From Ryuthela nishihirai (lineage: Eukaryota > Arthropoda > Arachnida > Araneae > Heptathelidae), in contig JAWZYU010000001.1 in NCBI GenBank assembly GCA_038380435.1, positions 19,836,001-19,900,000 of the forward strand: a stretch of 64,000 nt of DNA. Reading direction: 5' to 3'. The first letter of the stretch is position 1. Each line of letters begins with the position of its first letter. The notes beneath the pieces were generated by a model, which saw only the letters and a list, made by a program, of their open reading frames with translations, was not told where the DNA came from and ran no database searches. Of the stretch, positions 9,573 through 19,955 are shown in pieces. The position numbers and the translations under genes were made by a program.

Positions 9573-11541
9573 AAACATACTATTATACAGTCTAATTTTA
9601 GTATTTAGGTGTATACGTCTATTTCTCCACACTCTTTATAGATTCTTAAAAGTCCCAGAGGCAATCCCTATTCCCTTCTTAATCTCATGCCACACATCAC
9701 CAGTATCAGTTACATAACTTCCAAGATAATTAAACTGCGACACTTGCTCAAGGGCACAACCATTCACAGCAATTGAAGCACCAACTGCCTGACTAATTTT
9801 CATCACTTTAGTTTTATATCTGTTTATCACCAAACCAACTTTATTACCAGTCTCATCAAAAACCCTAATGAAAGAATTCATCTCATCATCATTAGCCAAC
9901 AAGGCCAAATGATCTGCATAATCTAAATCAGAAATTTTAAAATGTCTAGACCATTTAAGGCCAAAATTTTTCTTTTCGAAAGAATTTCACATACATAATC
10001 AATAACCAAACTAAAGAGAAAAGGGGACAAAATGCAACCTTGTCAAACACCAGAAGTAATGCTAAACCAATTGCTACAAGCCTTACCAACTCTCACACAC
10101 GACTCAGTGCTATTATAGAGAGTTTCCATTATGTTAACTAACTTGTCAGGTATGCTATACGATCTCACAATCGGCCACAAATTATGACAATCAACATAGT
10201 TGAAAGCCTTTCTGAAATTAACAAAGCTAGCAACCAAAGGTATTGGCAACCAAATAACTAAACATTTCTCAAGAAACTGCCTGAGTGAAAATATCTGATC
10301 TACACATCCCCTACCACTTCGGAATCCACATATCTCATCATGCAATTGACTGTTAACCAGATTCTTAATTCTATTAAGCTCAATCATGCAAAGAACTTTA
10401 TCTGGAACAGAAAGTAGGCTGATACTCTTATAGTTATCAGAAAAACTGCAATCACCTTTTTTTAAATATAAGGATAATAATAGCTCTGGTAAAATCTTTA
10501 GGAAGCATTCCTTTATCATAAAAGATATTCAAAATTTCAGTCATTCATGTAGTAACCAAAACATTCCCAGCTTTAAGCATTTCCATCAGTAATTTCATCT
10601 ACCCCTGGGGATTTATGAACTTTAAGTTCAGAAAAAGCCAAAATAACATTATAGCCAGTAATGCATCTATCATCATTAGAAACAATGGGAGTAGAACTAA
10701 CTACATTGTTTAAAACATCACTGAAATGCTCAGCTCACCTAGCCATGACAGAATCCTCACCTTCTATAATCTTTCCTTGTTTATCCTTCAATCCCTGTAT
10801 ACCTGTCCATTTTCTACTACACAAACTATTAACTGTCTGGTACAGTTCTCTGCTCTTGTGCTGCCTAACTGCTTCCTCAGCTTTGTCAACTAAGCCATCA
10901 AGCCAAAGAATCTTATCAGTAGCTAACTGATCCTTTACATGTTTATTAAGCTCTCTGTAATCCTTTCCTTTGACTAGTAGGGTACTGATTCAGGACATTC
11001 CTGCAGTTCCTTCTTTCTGAAATAAGCTCAAGTGCCTTATCATTCAAATAATTCTACCTCCTCTTTTCCTAAAAGAGTTCTGTTAGTTTCCAAAAAAACC
11101 TGTTTAAAATGGCCCCATTCTTCCTCAACTTCAGTATTAAGCAAACCATGACTGTCATAATGACTAAGTAACCTATCATGGTAAGCTTTAGCTATAACTG
11201 GGTCTTTCAGAGCTTCAGTATTAAAGGTAAATAGTTTAACTTTAGCACAACACTTTTTAAGTTTGAGTTGCAAGACACTTTTAACAAGGTAATGGTCAGA
11301 TCCAATTCAGCTCCCCTATATGACCTGGTATTCCTAACAGAACTAGCCCATTTTCTGTTAATTAATATATAATCTATCATATTCTTATGCAGCCCATCTA
11401 GTGAAACCTATGCATACTTATGAATGTTGCAGTGTTTGTAATAGGTGTTAGTTATTCTCAAACCATGAAGTTTACTCACCTGCAGGAGACTTTGCCCATT
11501 GCAGCTGCCAATACCCAATGAACCCATCATTGCTCCCCAAG
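9573..11541 (-). pseudogene. RTE-like endonuclease/reverse transcriptase, inverted part of copy A
   Basis: Reading on the minus strand from 11541, the endonuclease C-terminal half contains HKYA and KNMIDYILIN (about 11400-11330). Linker sequence follows (11273-11040). RT motifs then appear: SPGVDEIT (about 10600), GFRSGRGCVDQIFSLRQ (about 10320) and SITSGV (about 10050). At 9908-9636 a late RT frame carries ALLAND and NRYKTKVM, with LGSYVTDTGDV downstream. Many frameshifts and stops are present. The YADD box has decayed but is still recognisable near 9920. Confidence 0.75.
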
Positions 11542-11731
11542 ACACCGATGGGCTTGAAAAGGCCACTGTCCATCAGATTGGACGTTAAGACATGGCCTCG
11601 TGTGCAGGAGAGCCATACCCTGTGCATGTTAAAGAACATACTGGATGGCCTTGACAGGAGTCTACCATCTGATCCCAAAAGCTGTTCCAGTGGACCTTGT
11701 CTGAGCCTTCGGAGTCCTCATGACCTGATTT
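11542..11731 (+). mobile_element. SINE body fragment at the RTE inversion junction
   Basis: This matches the central SINE body from GACACCGATGGGC to GTCCTCATGACCTG. It lacks both the tRNA-like head and the CAACCC tail. It lies exactly between the inverted and sense parts of RTE copy A. No clear target duplication was seen. Confidence 0.7.
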
Positions 11732-12160
11732 GTAGGGTTAGTTATGGTAGTGAAAATTGAATGCTGTGTAAGCAAGATAACAGGGTAGTAGATGCCTACA
11801 CAGTATCTTGGGCATTAGGTGGTTTAACTCTGTAACTGATGATGAGGTTAGGCAAATGAGTCGACAACCTCCTGTAAGCAGCATATTGTGTAGAGAGAGA
11901 GACTGTTGGTTTTGCCATGTTGCCCATATTTGATTATTATAGATAAAGGAATAGGGTTATGAACAGTGTGCCTAAAGACCTCAGAAAGAGGGGGAGACCT
12001 AGGATGCGTGAGCAGACAATGTCAAACAGGACCTTGTTTGAAAAATATCAGTGGTGAGATGCAGCAGATATAGCTCAGGGCAGATATGCTTGGAGAACTA
12101 AATTGTGTGGTCTGGTTGGACCTCCATAGCCCATGGCTGCTTGAGGATGATGATGATAGT

Positions 12161-13217
12161 GTAGCTGTAGTATTGTATTGTTGTAGAGTCTTTGAGCACT
12201 GCTCAAGATTAAAAAAGTATCAAAATTCCAGCATGGACTGAATGTTAATAAAAATTCTTATCAGTTAAATAAAATCCTACATTTTTCTTAGATGAAAGAG
12301 CCTATATTAGAAGAATGGTCATATGGATGATTCAACCTGATTGGTCAATCCCATATAAGTTATGATTGAGCTCAATTTCAACATTGTACCCATGGCAATG
12401 CATTGAAAACATACATATGAAAAACATTTTAAAAAATTAAGTAGAGCTTCACAATGCAGTAGTTAAAATTAATGTCTTTAATACTCTATGACAATGAGTC
12501 ATAGAGTATTAAAGATATTAATTTAATTTTAAACATAATTTATTATTTAGCCTGCTTTAAACTCATTTTTCATGTGGAGTAAAAACTTACATTTGTTCCT
12601 TTTATATATAGATCATAAAATAGCAATTTTTTTTTCAGTTGTTTTTGTTTGTGTGTACATTTTGCTGCTGAAAATATTTAATAGCATCTATTAAAAGGTT
12701 AAAAAAAGTTAGTATAGTTTTATATAAATTACTGTAATTAATCTAAAATTTTAAATATTTTTAAATTTTGAAGCATAATTTTTAAAATTAATTATAAATT
12801 TTAAGTTTAAATTGAAATTAACATCTGAAATATTATATTTTATATATGCTTAATGCTGGTAAAGTTGAGCAAACAAAAATTAGCAAATTGATTGTGTTGT
12901 GGAAGCCTTTCTTATTTTGTTCGATGTGCACTAATAAATTTAGACTATCGCCATTGTGTTAAACATAATGTGAAAAAAAAATGGCTTTTGCCCCTTTTCC
13001 CCTAAAATTCTAAGATAAAAGAAATTAGAATATTATGATATAAGAAACAAATTATATGCAATTAGCTGTTTTTAACCAATTTGCACTATTACAATTATTA
13101 CTTGACCAGCAGTAAATACTGTAATAATTTTTAAAACAATTCATCTTATGAAAATTTTTTCTTTTATTAAAAATTCAAAGGTATAAACACAGTGTGCAGA
13201 ATAAAATAAAGATTAAG
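12161..13217. other. AT-rich sequence with a 25-bp hairpin, no gene
   Basis: No coding or RNA gene is recognisable. A near-perfect inverted repeat (arms 12468-12492 and 12498-12522, one mismatch, 5-base loop) is the only notable structure. Confidence 0.6.
12468..12522. repeat. Short near-perfect hairpin
   Basis: Arms of 25 bases pair with one mismatch around a 5-base loop (AATGA). There is no coding context. It may be a small foldback element or a palindromic replication product. Confidence 0.7.
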
Positions 13218-14044
13218 GGTAACTCTATAAACACTATAGGTACTTTACTAATCACATGGTATCAGGAAAAACAATCAGCTAATTGACAATTAATGGAATA
13301 ATCGGTGTGGTGAAGTTTAGGTTAGTTGGTCATATCTGTATAGGCTTGTTACTGTATTCCTCTTGCAATAGCCATATCAGTTGTACTAGGAGGAAAAGTC
13401 CAGATTGTGTGCTGTTCTTCACGGGAGCTGGTGCTTCTCATTTGTTGGGGGACTGAGAGTTCTTTTGTGCTGTGTTATTAATCAGCCATATGCTTTCCCT
13501 GTGGTAGTTGCTGTGGTATGAGTCACTGGGTGTCAGAGGATTCTGAACTTTGCACTCCTTTTAGTGCACTGAGCCAGTTAATTATATGAAGTCCGATTAT
13601 ACACCAAAAGTATCTTGTAATCAACTGGCTCAACGCACTAAAAGGAGCACAAAGTTCAGAATCCTCGACACCCATTGATTCATACCACAGCAACTACACC
13701 AAGGCAGCAGAGTGCTGATTAATAAATAACAGCATGAAAGAACTCTGTCCCCAACAAGTGAAAAGCAACAACACTGGACATGTGAAAGCACCAGCTCCTA
13801 TGAAGAACAGCACAGAGTCCAGACTTTTCCACCTTGTACAACTGAAGAGGCTGTCTCAGAAGGAATGTAGCAACTAAGCCAATACAGGTATGACTTAACA
13901 TCCCATCTTCAAATCTCTAATTAACCTGAACTTCATCACACCAATATATACAATCAATTACTCCATTTGTTGTCAATAAGCTGATTGTTTTTCCTGATAC
14001 CACATGACTAGTACAGTACCTACAGTGTTTATAGCGTTACTATA
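13218..14044. repeat. Third palindrome, foldback-like, about 830 bp
   Basis: The left arm (13218-13579) and right arm (13623-14044) are diverged reverse complements. Near the centre TTTTAGTGCACTGAGCCAGTT pairs with AACTGGCTCAACGCACTAAAA. At the outer ends TATAAACACTATAGGTAC pairs with GTACCTACAGTGTTTATA. The right arm carries about 60 extra bases. There is no recognisable coding sequence, and it resembles a non-autonomous foldback element. No target duplication was identified. Confidence 0.75.
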
Positions 14045-14059
14045 ATGTTTATTTCCCTT

Positions 14060-14822
14060 TATTAATTGCTTGCTCAATTGGTAATCTGCCACACCCTTAA
14101 TCTGCAGTTCCCAGGTTCGAGTCACAACTGGGTTAACATTGAAATTTAATGTATTCTAAACCTCACGTATATGTTGAGAAAGATGAACTGATGGGTTTGA
14201 AAAAACTGCCATCTGCTAGATGGGATGCTAAGCCATGGCCCCATATGCAGGAGAGCCATAGCCCGTGCACACAATAAAGAATACATTGAATGGCCTTAAC
14301 AGGAGGCTTCCATCTATCTCTAAACAGCTGTCAAGTGGGTTCCTTCCCCCCAACCTTCTTTAATCCCTTGTGACCTGGTCTTTTATCCAAATTGTGTGTG
14401 GGGCAGGGGTGGCTCAGTCGGTAGCGCGCCAGCCTCGTAATCTGTAGTTCCCAGGTTCGAGTCCCAGCTGGGTCAGCGTTGAGATTTATCTCCGCAAAAT
14501 TCCCCGCCCTGCCCACGGTCAGTAGGGGACACCGATGGGTTTGGAAAGGCCGCCGTCCGCCGGATGGGACGTTAAGCCGTGGCCCCGTGTGCAGGAGAGC
14601 CATACCCTGTGCACGTTAAAGAACACGCTGGATGGCCTTGACCGGAGGCTACCATCTGTCTCCCAACAGCTGTTCCAGTGGGTCCCCTCCCCCAACCTTC
14701 TCTGAGCCTTCGGGGTCCATGTGACCTGGCCATTTAGCCCATGGTGTGCAAAAAAGTGCCGCTCAGAGGTAAAACAACCCAACCCAAATTGTGTGCAAAA
14801 CATGTCACTCAGAGGTGAAACT
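14060..14822 (+). mobile_element. Older SINE copy interrupted by a younger one
   Basis: The 5' part (14060-14398) has a decayed tRNA-like head with a GGTTCGAGTC B box (about 14114) and a diverged body. The 3' part (14796-14822) resumes with GCAAAACATGTCACTCAGAGG. The younger SINE 14399-14783 sits between them. The older copy differs from the younger at many positions, consistent with age. Confidence 0.75.
14399..14783 (+). mobile_element. Nearly intact tRNA-headed SINE, about 385 bp
   Basis: The head contains TGGCTCAGTCGG, matching the pol III A box, and GGTTCGAGTCC, a perfect B box, spaced as in a tRNA gene. A roughly 310-bp body follows, and the tail is AAAACAACCCAACC. The 12-bp duplication CCAAATTGTGTG flanks it (14387-14398 and 14784-14795), inside an older copy of the same family. 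It is the best local reference for the family. Transcription by pol III and mobilisation by a LINE are inferred from the SINE class. Confidence 0.9.
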
Positions 14823-15640
14823 CACCCTCCTATTAATTGCTTTACAACTTTGTTAATTTTATAGCAAAGCCTCCTCTGAAAATATTTTTTGGCTACATGC
14901 AAGGTAATTTTAATAATATAAATCAGAAGTCAGTAATTCCTTTTTCCTTTGAAATGTTGTATCTATTTATTACAAACCTATATTGTGCAAATAATATGTA
15001 TAATAAAAATGCATCCTTAAAGCTAAAAAAATGCACTGATAATAAAAGCTTATAAAGTAACCTTCCACACATCTTCTGACAGACTCCCATCAGCCCTCTG
15101 TGGCAAACAGCTGCTTGAGTATATTTTTTATACTCTATAACATAATGCAAATTAGATGCAGGTGTTAACATAATGCTATACATTGATATTTTGTTGATCA
15201 ACAACATAGCATTTGAATTTAATTTCATATAATAGTGAATTATTAAAAGTTATTGTTATCAAGTTATTATTGAGAGTAATTGTTTAAAATATTGATTTAG
15301 TTCATAATATTAGCATAATTTTGCAAAATTTCTTTACTCCTATAATGTGAAAACGTTGCAACTTTTAAAAATAATTCAACTTATATCTAAATATATCATT
15401 ATTTTCAATTAAAAAGTACTCCAAAACTGATTTAACTAAGAGTTAAAACATAGATGATAATCACAGCGTTACCTGCTGCCCTTTAGGCGTTGAAATTTTT
15501 TCTGCAAAATATTTATTAAGAGTTAAAAGTTTCTTTTTAAGAAAACTGCAAAAAGATTGTTATTTTGAAAGTGAAAAATAAATTTACATAATCTAATCTT
15601 ATGCAGCGATTTTGGCAGTCCTCTCTTCATGAGGCCTAAA
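14823..15640. other. AT-rich sequence with no recognisable gene
   Basis: Chance frames on both strands have no domain. A GCAAAATATTTATT motif near 15500 recurs at 17410 and, in reverse orientation, near 31585, suggesting a small repeat end. Confidence 0.5.
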
Positions 15641-15880
15641 ATGACCACCGATGGGCTTGGAAAGGCTGCTGTCCATCGGATGGAATGTTAAGCCAGGTCC
15701 AGAATGTTCAGGAGAGCCATACCCTGTGCATGTTAAAGAACACACTGATTGGCTTTGATGGCTGGCTATCATCTGTCTCCCAACAGCTGTTCCACTGGGT
15801 CCCCTCCCCCGGGGTCCTTGTGATCTGGCCATTTAACCCATGGTGTGCAAAAAAGTGCCACTCAGAGGTAAAATAACCTA
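15641..15880 (+). mobile_element. SINE copy, headless
   Basis: This is a body and tail match to the SINE family, from CACCGATGGGCTTGG to AGAGGTAAAATAACC. A deletion removes the CAACCTTCTCTGAGCC segment. It lies about 275 bp upstream of the first ADAM10 exon, in an intron. Confidence 0.8.
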
Positions 15881-16155
15881 TAAAGCCTAACATGGTGACC
15901 AGAAGTGCTTATGGCCACTCTCTTATAATATAGGTTTACAACTTAAAGTCTATTTGTATGTTAATTTTGTTTTTGAATGCAAGTTTTATATTGAATAAAG
16001 TTATAGAAAAATGGAAATTTATTTCATATTTTATTTTTGGGTCTGTTGTAGAAAACACGCAATGCAGAAAACTTAAATCATTATTATATTACATTGCATT
16101 ATTTTCTCAGTTCTTAATATTTTGTTTTAATGTGTATTTTTACTTTACCTTTTAG

Positions 16156-16348
16156 ATTAATGACACTAGAGCTTGTGAACCAAAATACAGAAGAGGAAAT
16201 CCTTTCTGCTCGCCTAATATAGATGTGTCTAATTTCCTTAATTTAAATTCTCAATTCAATCATGATGATTTTTGTTTAGCTTATATTTTTACATACAGAG
16301 ATTTTTCTGGTGGTACACTTGGACTTGCATGGGTTGCTTCAGCATCAG
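16156..16348 (+). CDS. ADAM10: ADAM10/Kuzbanian metalloprotease, exon in the catalytic domain
   Basis: The exon encodes 64 codons plus one base, with landmarks [24 protein letters not shown] and [13 protein letters not shown]. It belongs to the reprolysin-type catalytic domain of ADAM10/Kuz, a membrane metalloprotease that sheds Notch and other surface proteins. A pyrimidine-rich tract and AG precede it at 16154-16155, and a GT donor follows at 16349. The single leftover G completes a glycine codon with the exon at 36704, giving [11 protein letters not shown] across the junction. Arthropods may have two paralogues (Kuz and Kuz-like), and I cannot tell which this is. Preceding exons are not visible in the window. 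Confidence 0.93.
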
Positions 16349-16735
16349 GTATTTAAACTTATGAAACAATTATTATTAAATATTAAGATTTGTAAATTAT
16401 ATTTCACAGAAATAATGCAAAATTCACAATTCCATTTTAGTAGCAGAAGTAAATATGCAGGTAATGGACAGAAAAATGGAAATATTCTCATGTTAATAGA
16501 GAGTGAAATTCTGAGATCTGTAATTTCTACAATAAGCATTTTTTCAGGAAATTGGGACTAGATAAATTAAAGTCTTGTTCAAATCTCTCTGTTCTTAATT
16601 TTCAGCAATGTTCATAGGGTATTTAAAGAGCTATGGAAGCTTGAATATTTAACAGAATCAAAGTCAGTCCTAAGAAACATGCACAACTGACAATTATTGA
16701 AAGATCAGAAAATTCTAAAACTTACTCTTATGTTA
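16349..16735. other. Start of the 20.4-kb ADAM10 intron
   Basis: The GT donor is at 16349-16350. The rest up to the MITE is AT-rich with no recognised element. Confidence 0.7.
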
Positions 16736-16888
16736 TTAACACTTTGACGACCAGTGAAATATGTCAAAAGTCACAAATTTCAATTTCAGCTGGTAGCTTT
16801 CTATTGTTTATGAAGGCAAATACCGTATTCTGGCCGTGAACGTGATAATTACAGAAATACTTCAAGTCTCTGGTCCATAATGTGTTAA
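16736..16888. mobile_element. piggyBac-type MITE
   Basis: The 153-bp unit begins and ends with TTAA (16736-16739 and 16885-16888), the piggyBac target duplication. Its inverted ends are TTAACACTTTGACGACCAG and, reversed, TTAACACATTATGGACCAG. There is no coding capacity. The ends resemble the CACTTTG-type termini of piggyBac relatives. Confidence 0.7.
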
Positions 16889-17217
16889 ATAGTTTGAAAT
16901 AATACTTTTTTTTTTTTAAAGTTTTTATTGCCTTCTGAGGTAAATTCTTTATGGCTGACATTACTGTCATTCAATATTGAAACTTCTATAACTCTTTAAG
17001 CACTGAACGGATATTGTTGAAAATCGAGATTTAGAGAGATTTTAATCAGATTTTAATTTATTTATTCCTATTTCCCAATAAAATGCTTATTGCAGAAATT
17101 AAGGATCTTTGTTCGAATTTTGCTTTCCATTGACTTAACATGAGAATGTTTTCATTTTTCTGTCCATTGCCTGTATTCGCATGCATGTATATATATGTGT
17201 GTGTGAGTATATATAAA
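16889..17217. other. AT-rich intronic spacer
   Basis: This contains only an alternating (TA)/(TG) microsatellite at about 17185-17217 next to the mariner end. Confidence 0.55.
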
Positions 17218-17329
17218 GGGTGTTTCAAAAAGGACGCAACACCAAATATAAGAATAGAACTTATGCACATGTACATTTTATTCCATAATATTAGTCTTAA
17301 AATAAGTGGAAAAAAGACGAGCTGGCATT

Positions 17330-17445
17330 AATTCAACTGGGAGAATACTCTGGCATGTTTCTGGAGAGATATGGGTTCATATCCTGCATGTTGGTGAAAA
17401 TTTTTCTGCAAAATATTTATTGACTGCTGTACTCAAGGCCTTTAG
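17330..17445 (+). repeat. tRNA-related SINE-like insertion (tentative)
   Basis: CAACTGGGAGAATACTCTGG followed by GGGTTCATATCC resembles a tRNA head with a B box. It then ends in TTTTTCTGCAAAATATTTATT, a string also present near 15500. It separates the mariner end from its transposase. There is no clear target duplication. Confidence 0.4.
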
Positions 17446-17502
17446 TAGTTGAAATGACCTTGTCACGCACTAGTCTCACTCAAGCATTCATTCCTTTGTG
17501 TT

Positions 17503-18400
17503 GTGTCAGCTATGTCGTTTTCCAAAAACGAACATGTATTTATTGAGACTTACTGTGCTTACAAATCATACAAACGTGTGAAAGAGGAGTTTGAGTTGAA
17601 GTTTCCTCAGTTTGCAGTTCCCAACAAGTTGACAATATCTCGTTTGATTGATAAATTTCATGACACTGGGTCTGTACAGGATCAAAAGAGCCCAGGCTGG
17701 CCATCATTGTTAACTGCCAAAGTTCTTAATGATGTATCTCAGCATTTATCTCGCTCACCCAGAAAATCTCTTAGAAAGTTATCTTCACAGGTTGGACTGT
17801 CACCAGCTATTGTTTTCAGAACAAAGAAGTTAAAATTTCATGCCTACCATATTGGTGTCATTCATGAACTGAAAGAAACAGACCATGAAAAACGCTTGTG
17901 GTACTGTTGTTGGTTTCATTCTTTTGTTGATGAAAATGGAATTGAGTGTTGGACCATGTTTATTTCAGTGACGAGGCTTGGTTTCACTTGAATGGGTATG
18001 TGAAGAGTCAAAACAGTCGAATATAGAGCAGTGCAAATCCTCGCACTTTTCACGAGTGACCATTACACGCACAGAAAATTGGTGTTTTGTGTGCAATTTC
18101 CCATCATCGTGTAATAGGGCCTTTATTTTTTGACTCAACTGTAACTGGTGAAGTTTATTGTGACCTCATCCAACAGCTTATTGCACTATTGGATGTGATT
18201 GAATGAGAGTGTTGATTTCAACAAGATGCTGTGTCCACCCATACTGCAAATGACACAATGGTCATGTTGCAGGAATATTTTGGTAATCATTTGATTTAAA
18301 AGAAATTGTGGCCCCCAAGATCTCCAGATCCTTACTCCTCCAGCTTTTTTCCTTTGGGGATATCTCAAATGTGTAGTGTTTCAAAACAATCTTCATACAC
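17503..18400 (+). pseudogene. Tc1/mariner-superfamily transposase, frameshifted
   Basis: The first 162 codons (likely start at 17512, MSFSKNEHVF) give an N-terminal helix-turn-helix region: RVKEEFELKFP, then TISRLIDKFHDTGSVQDQK and RKSLRKLSSQVGLS. The catalytic part continues across frameshifts: SDEAWFHLNGY (about 17968, first Asp), QQDAVSTHTAND (about 18220, second Asp) and PRSPDPYSSSFFPLG (about 18313, third acidic position degraded). A transposase cuts and pastes its element at TA sites. Two or more frameshifts and 3' truncation make this one non-functional. Confidence 0.85.
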
Positions 18401-18404
18401 TTGA

Positions 18405-18697
18405 ACCCCCCCCCCCCCCATCCTTCCCTCGGTGAGAAAGGGAACACTGATGGACTTTGAAAGGCCACTGTCCATCAGATGGGATGTTAAGACATGGTTC
18501 CCATGTGCAGGAGAGCCATACCATATGCATGTTAAAGAGCACATTGAATGTCCTTGATGGGAAGCTTCTGTCTCATAACAGTAGTCCAGTGGATCCCCTT
18601 CCCCCAAACATGTCTGAGCCCTTTGGGTTCTTGTAGCCTTGCCATTTAGCCCATTGTGTACAAAAAGTGCCTTTCAGAAGTAAAACAACCCAAACCA
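18405..18697 (+). mobile_element. SINE copy truncating the mariner element
   Basis: The SINE body and tail begin after a 14-base C run and continue with AACACTGATGGAC up to AAAACAACCCAAACC. The tRNA head is absent. It replaces the end of the transposase frame. Confidence 0.8.
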
Positions 18698-19655
18698 CCC
18701 CAGATTTTCTAACATATTTAAATATAGTTTTCAGTAACTTTATTTCAGTCATCCAGCAATATATGAAAAGCAGCCAGAATCGTTATTTATTTTGCAATAT
18801 CTGATGAATTATTTAGACCACCTGTAAATGAATGATTCTTTATCTCACAGAGAATTAGCTGAGTTGTATGAATTCGATTATAACAATTCAGTATAAAGCA
18901 GAAGAAACAGACAAGTAAAATCCCAAGCTGATTGATTATTGTGGGATTATGTTGATTAACACCTTGTTTAGTTATGCCAGCAACATAATGGAGTAGTCAT
19001 GGTGCCAATGGCTATAATGGACAGTATTTCTCAAATGTAAAAGAAGCTGTTCTTTCAGGTGAAGAGCTTTACTTTCCTAATAGAACGTTGGAGCTGGGAA
19101 AAAAAAAAACTAGCAAAGTCTACATTAAGTAAAAGATTTCTAAATATCTTTTTTTCATACATATGACTGTAGATCTCTCTCAGATAATACAGAATATTAA
19201 ATGGTGTGTTATAGGACTGAGTGAAATTGGTGAAAAGAATGAAGAAATATTAAAAACCAGATCTCTTTTGTGCCATGGGGAAACTAAAAGGAGGCTCCAT
19301 TGGTGGTGTGGACTCTTTAGCTCTTTTTTTTAAAAAAACAAAACAAAATCCAGATAATGTTATTACTTTGATGTCTGTCCATATGTAATCATTCAACTTT
19401 TTTGACTTTAGAAATAAAAATAATCTTTGTGTTGGACAGGTATTGATGAAATACTGCAAAATGCATTTTCTGAATCTCTCAATAGCTTTAAATAATGCCC
19501 TCTAATGGTGAAAAATTTCGAAAAATTCCAAAATTTTAAGTTAATATTGCAACAATCTAGCTACCTGTGAGCTCTCTGATAACTCTCATAAGTCTTTAAG
19601 CAGTGTCATTACATACCTCAACCCTTCAATTTCATCAGCTCTCAGCAGTGGTTGG
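18698..19655. other. Intronic sequence with no recognised feature
   Basis: AT-rich sequence. The frames are chance, and I see no repeat shared with the rest of the window. Confidence 0.5.
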
Positions 19656-19955
19656 ATTGGGTTACCTCTGAGCGAGACTTTTTTGCACACCATGTGCTAA
19701 ATGACCAGGTTACAAGGACCCCAAAGGCTCAGAGAAGGTTGGGGGAAGGAACCCAATGAAACAGCTGTTGGGAGATAGATGGTAGCCTCCCATCAAGGCC
19801 ATCCAGCATATTCTTTAATGTGCACATGGTATGGCTCACCCACACTTGGGATCATGGCTTAACGTCCCATCAGATGGATGGTGGCCTTCCAAGCCCATCG
19901 GTGTCCCCTACTGACTCTGGGCAGGGTGGGGACAGCACATTGGCAGGAATTTTGT
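19656..19955 (-). mobile_element. SINE copy in minus orientation
   Basis: This is the reverse complement of the SINE family: GGGTTACCTCTGAGCG at the left is the 3' end, and GACTCTGGGCAGGGTGGGGA at the right lies near the head. It is the only clear minus-strand copy in the window. Confidence 0.8.

Larger units (their letters stand above)
9433..12160 (+). mobile_element. RTE-like LINE with inverted 5' segment (copy A)
   Basis: There are three pieces. Positions 9433-9572 are a + strand 5' UTR fragment matching 23975-24115. Positions 9573-11541 are minus strand and run from RT C-terminus to endonuclease. Positions 11732-12160 are + strand and encode the C-terminal tail up to a (GAT)n 3' end. The inverted piece ends at the consensus point AGACTGTATAATAGT, and the sense piece begins about 11 bases further on at TAGGGTTAG. 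That is the signature of twin-primed insertion. A SINE body sits at the junction. Family membership (endonuclease plus RT without RNase H, simple-repeat tail) is by motif recognition. Confidence 0.8.
17218..18404 (+). mobile_element. Tc1/mariner-superfamily DNA transposon, 3' end lost
   Basis: GGGTGTTTCAAAAAGGACGC at 17218 has the form of a terminal repeat of this group. The transposase remnant follows at 17503. The 3' end is not seen: a poly-C run and SINE begin at about 18405, before the stop codon region. It lies inside the ADAM10 intron. Confidence 0.65.

Noticed and set aside
14440..14470. tRNA gene suggested by perfect B box and good A box
   Set aside because: It is the head of a SINE with a long body, CAACCC tail and target duplication, not a stand-alone tRNA gene.
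17503..17991. Domesticated transposase gene
   Set aside because: Catalytic motifs continue only across frameshifts, and the 3' end is replaced by a SINE, so it is a relic.
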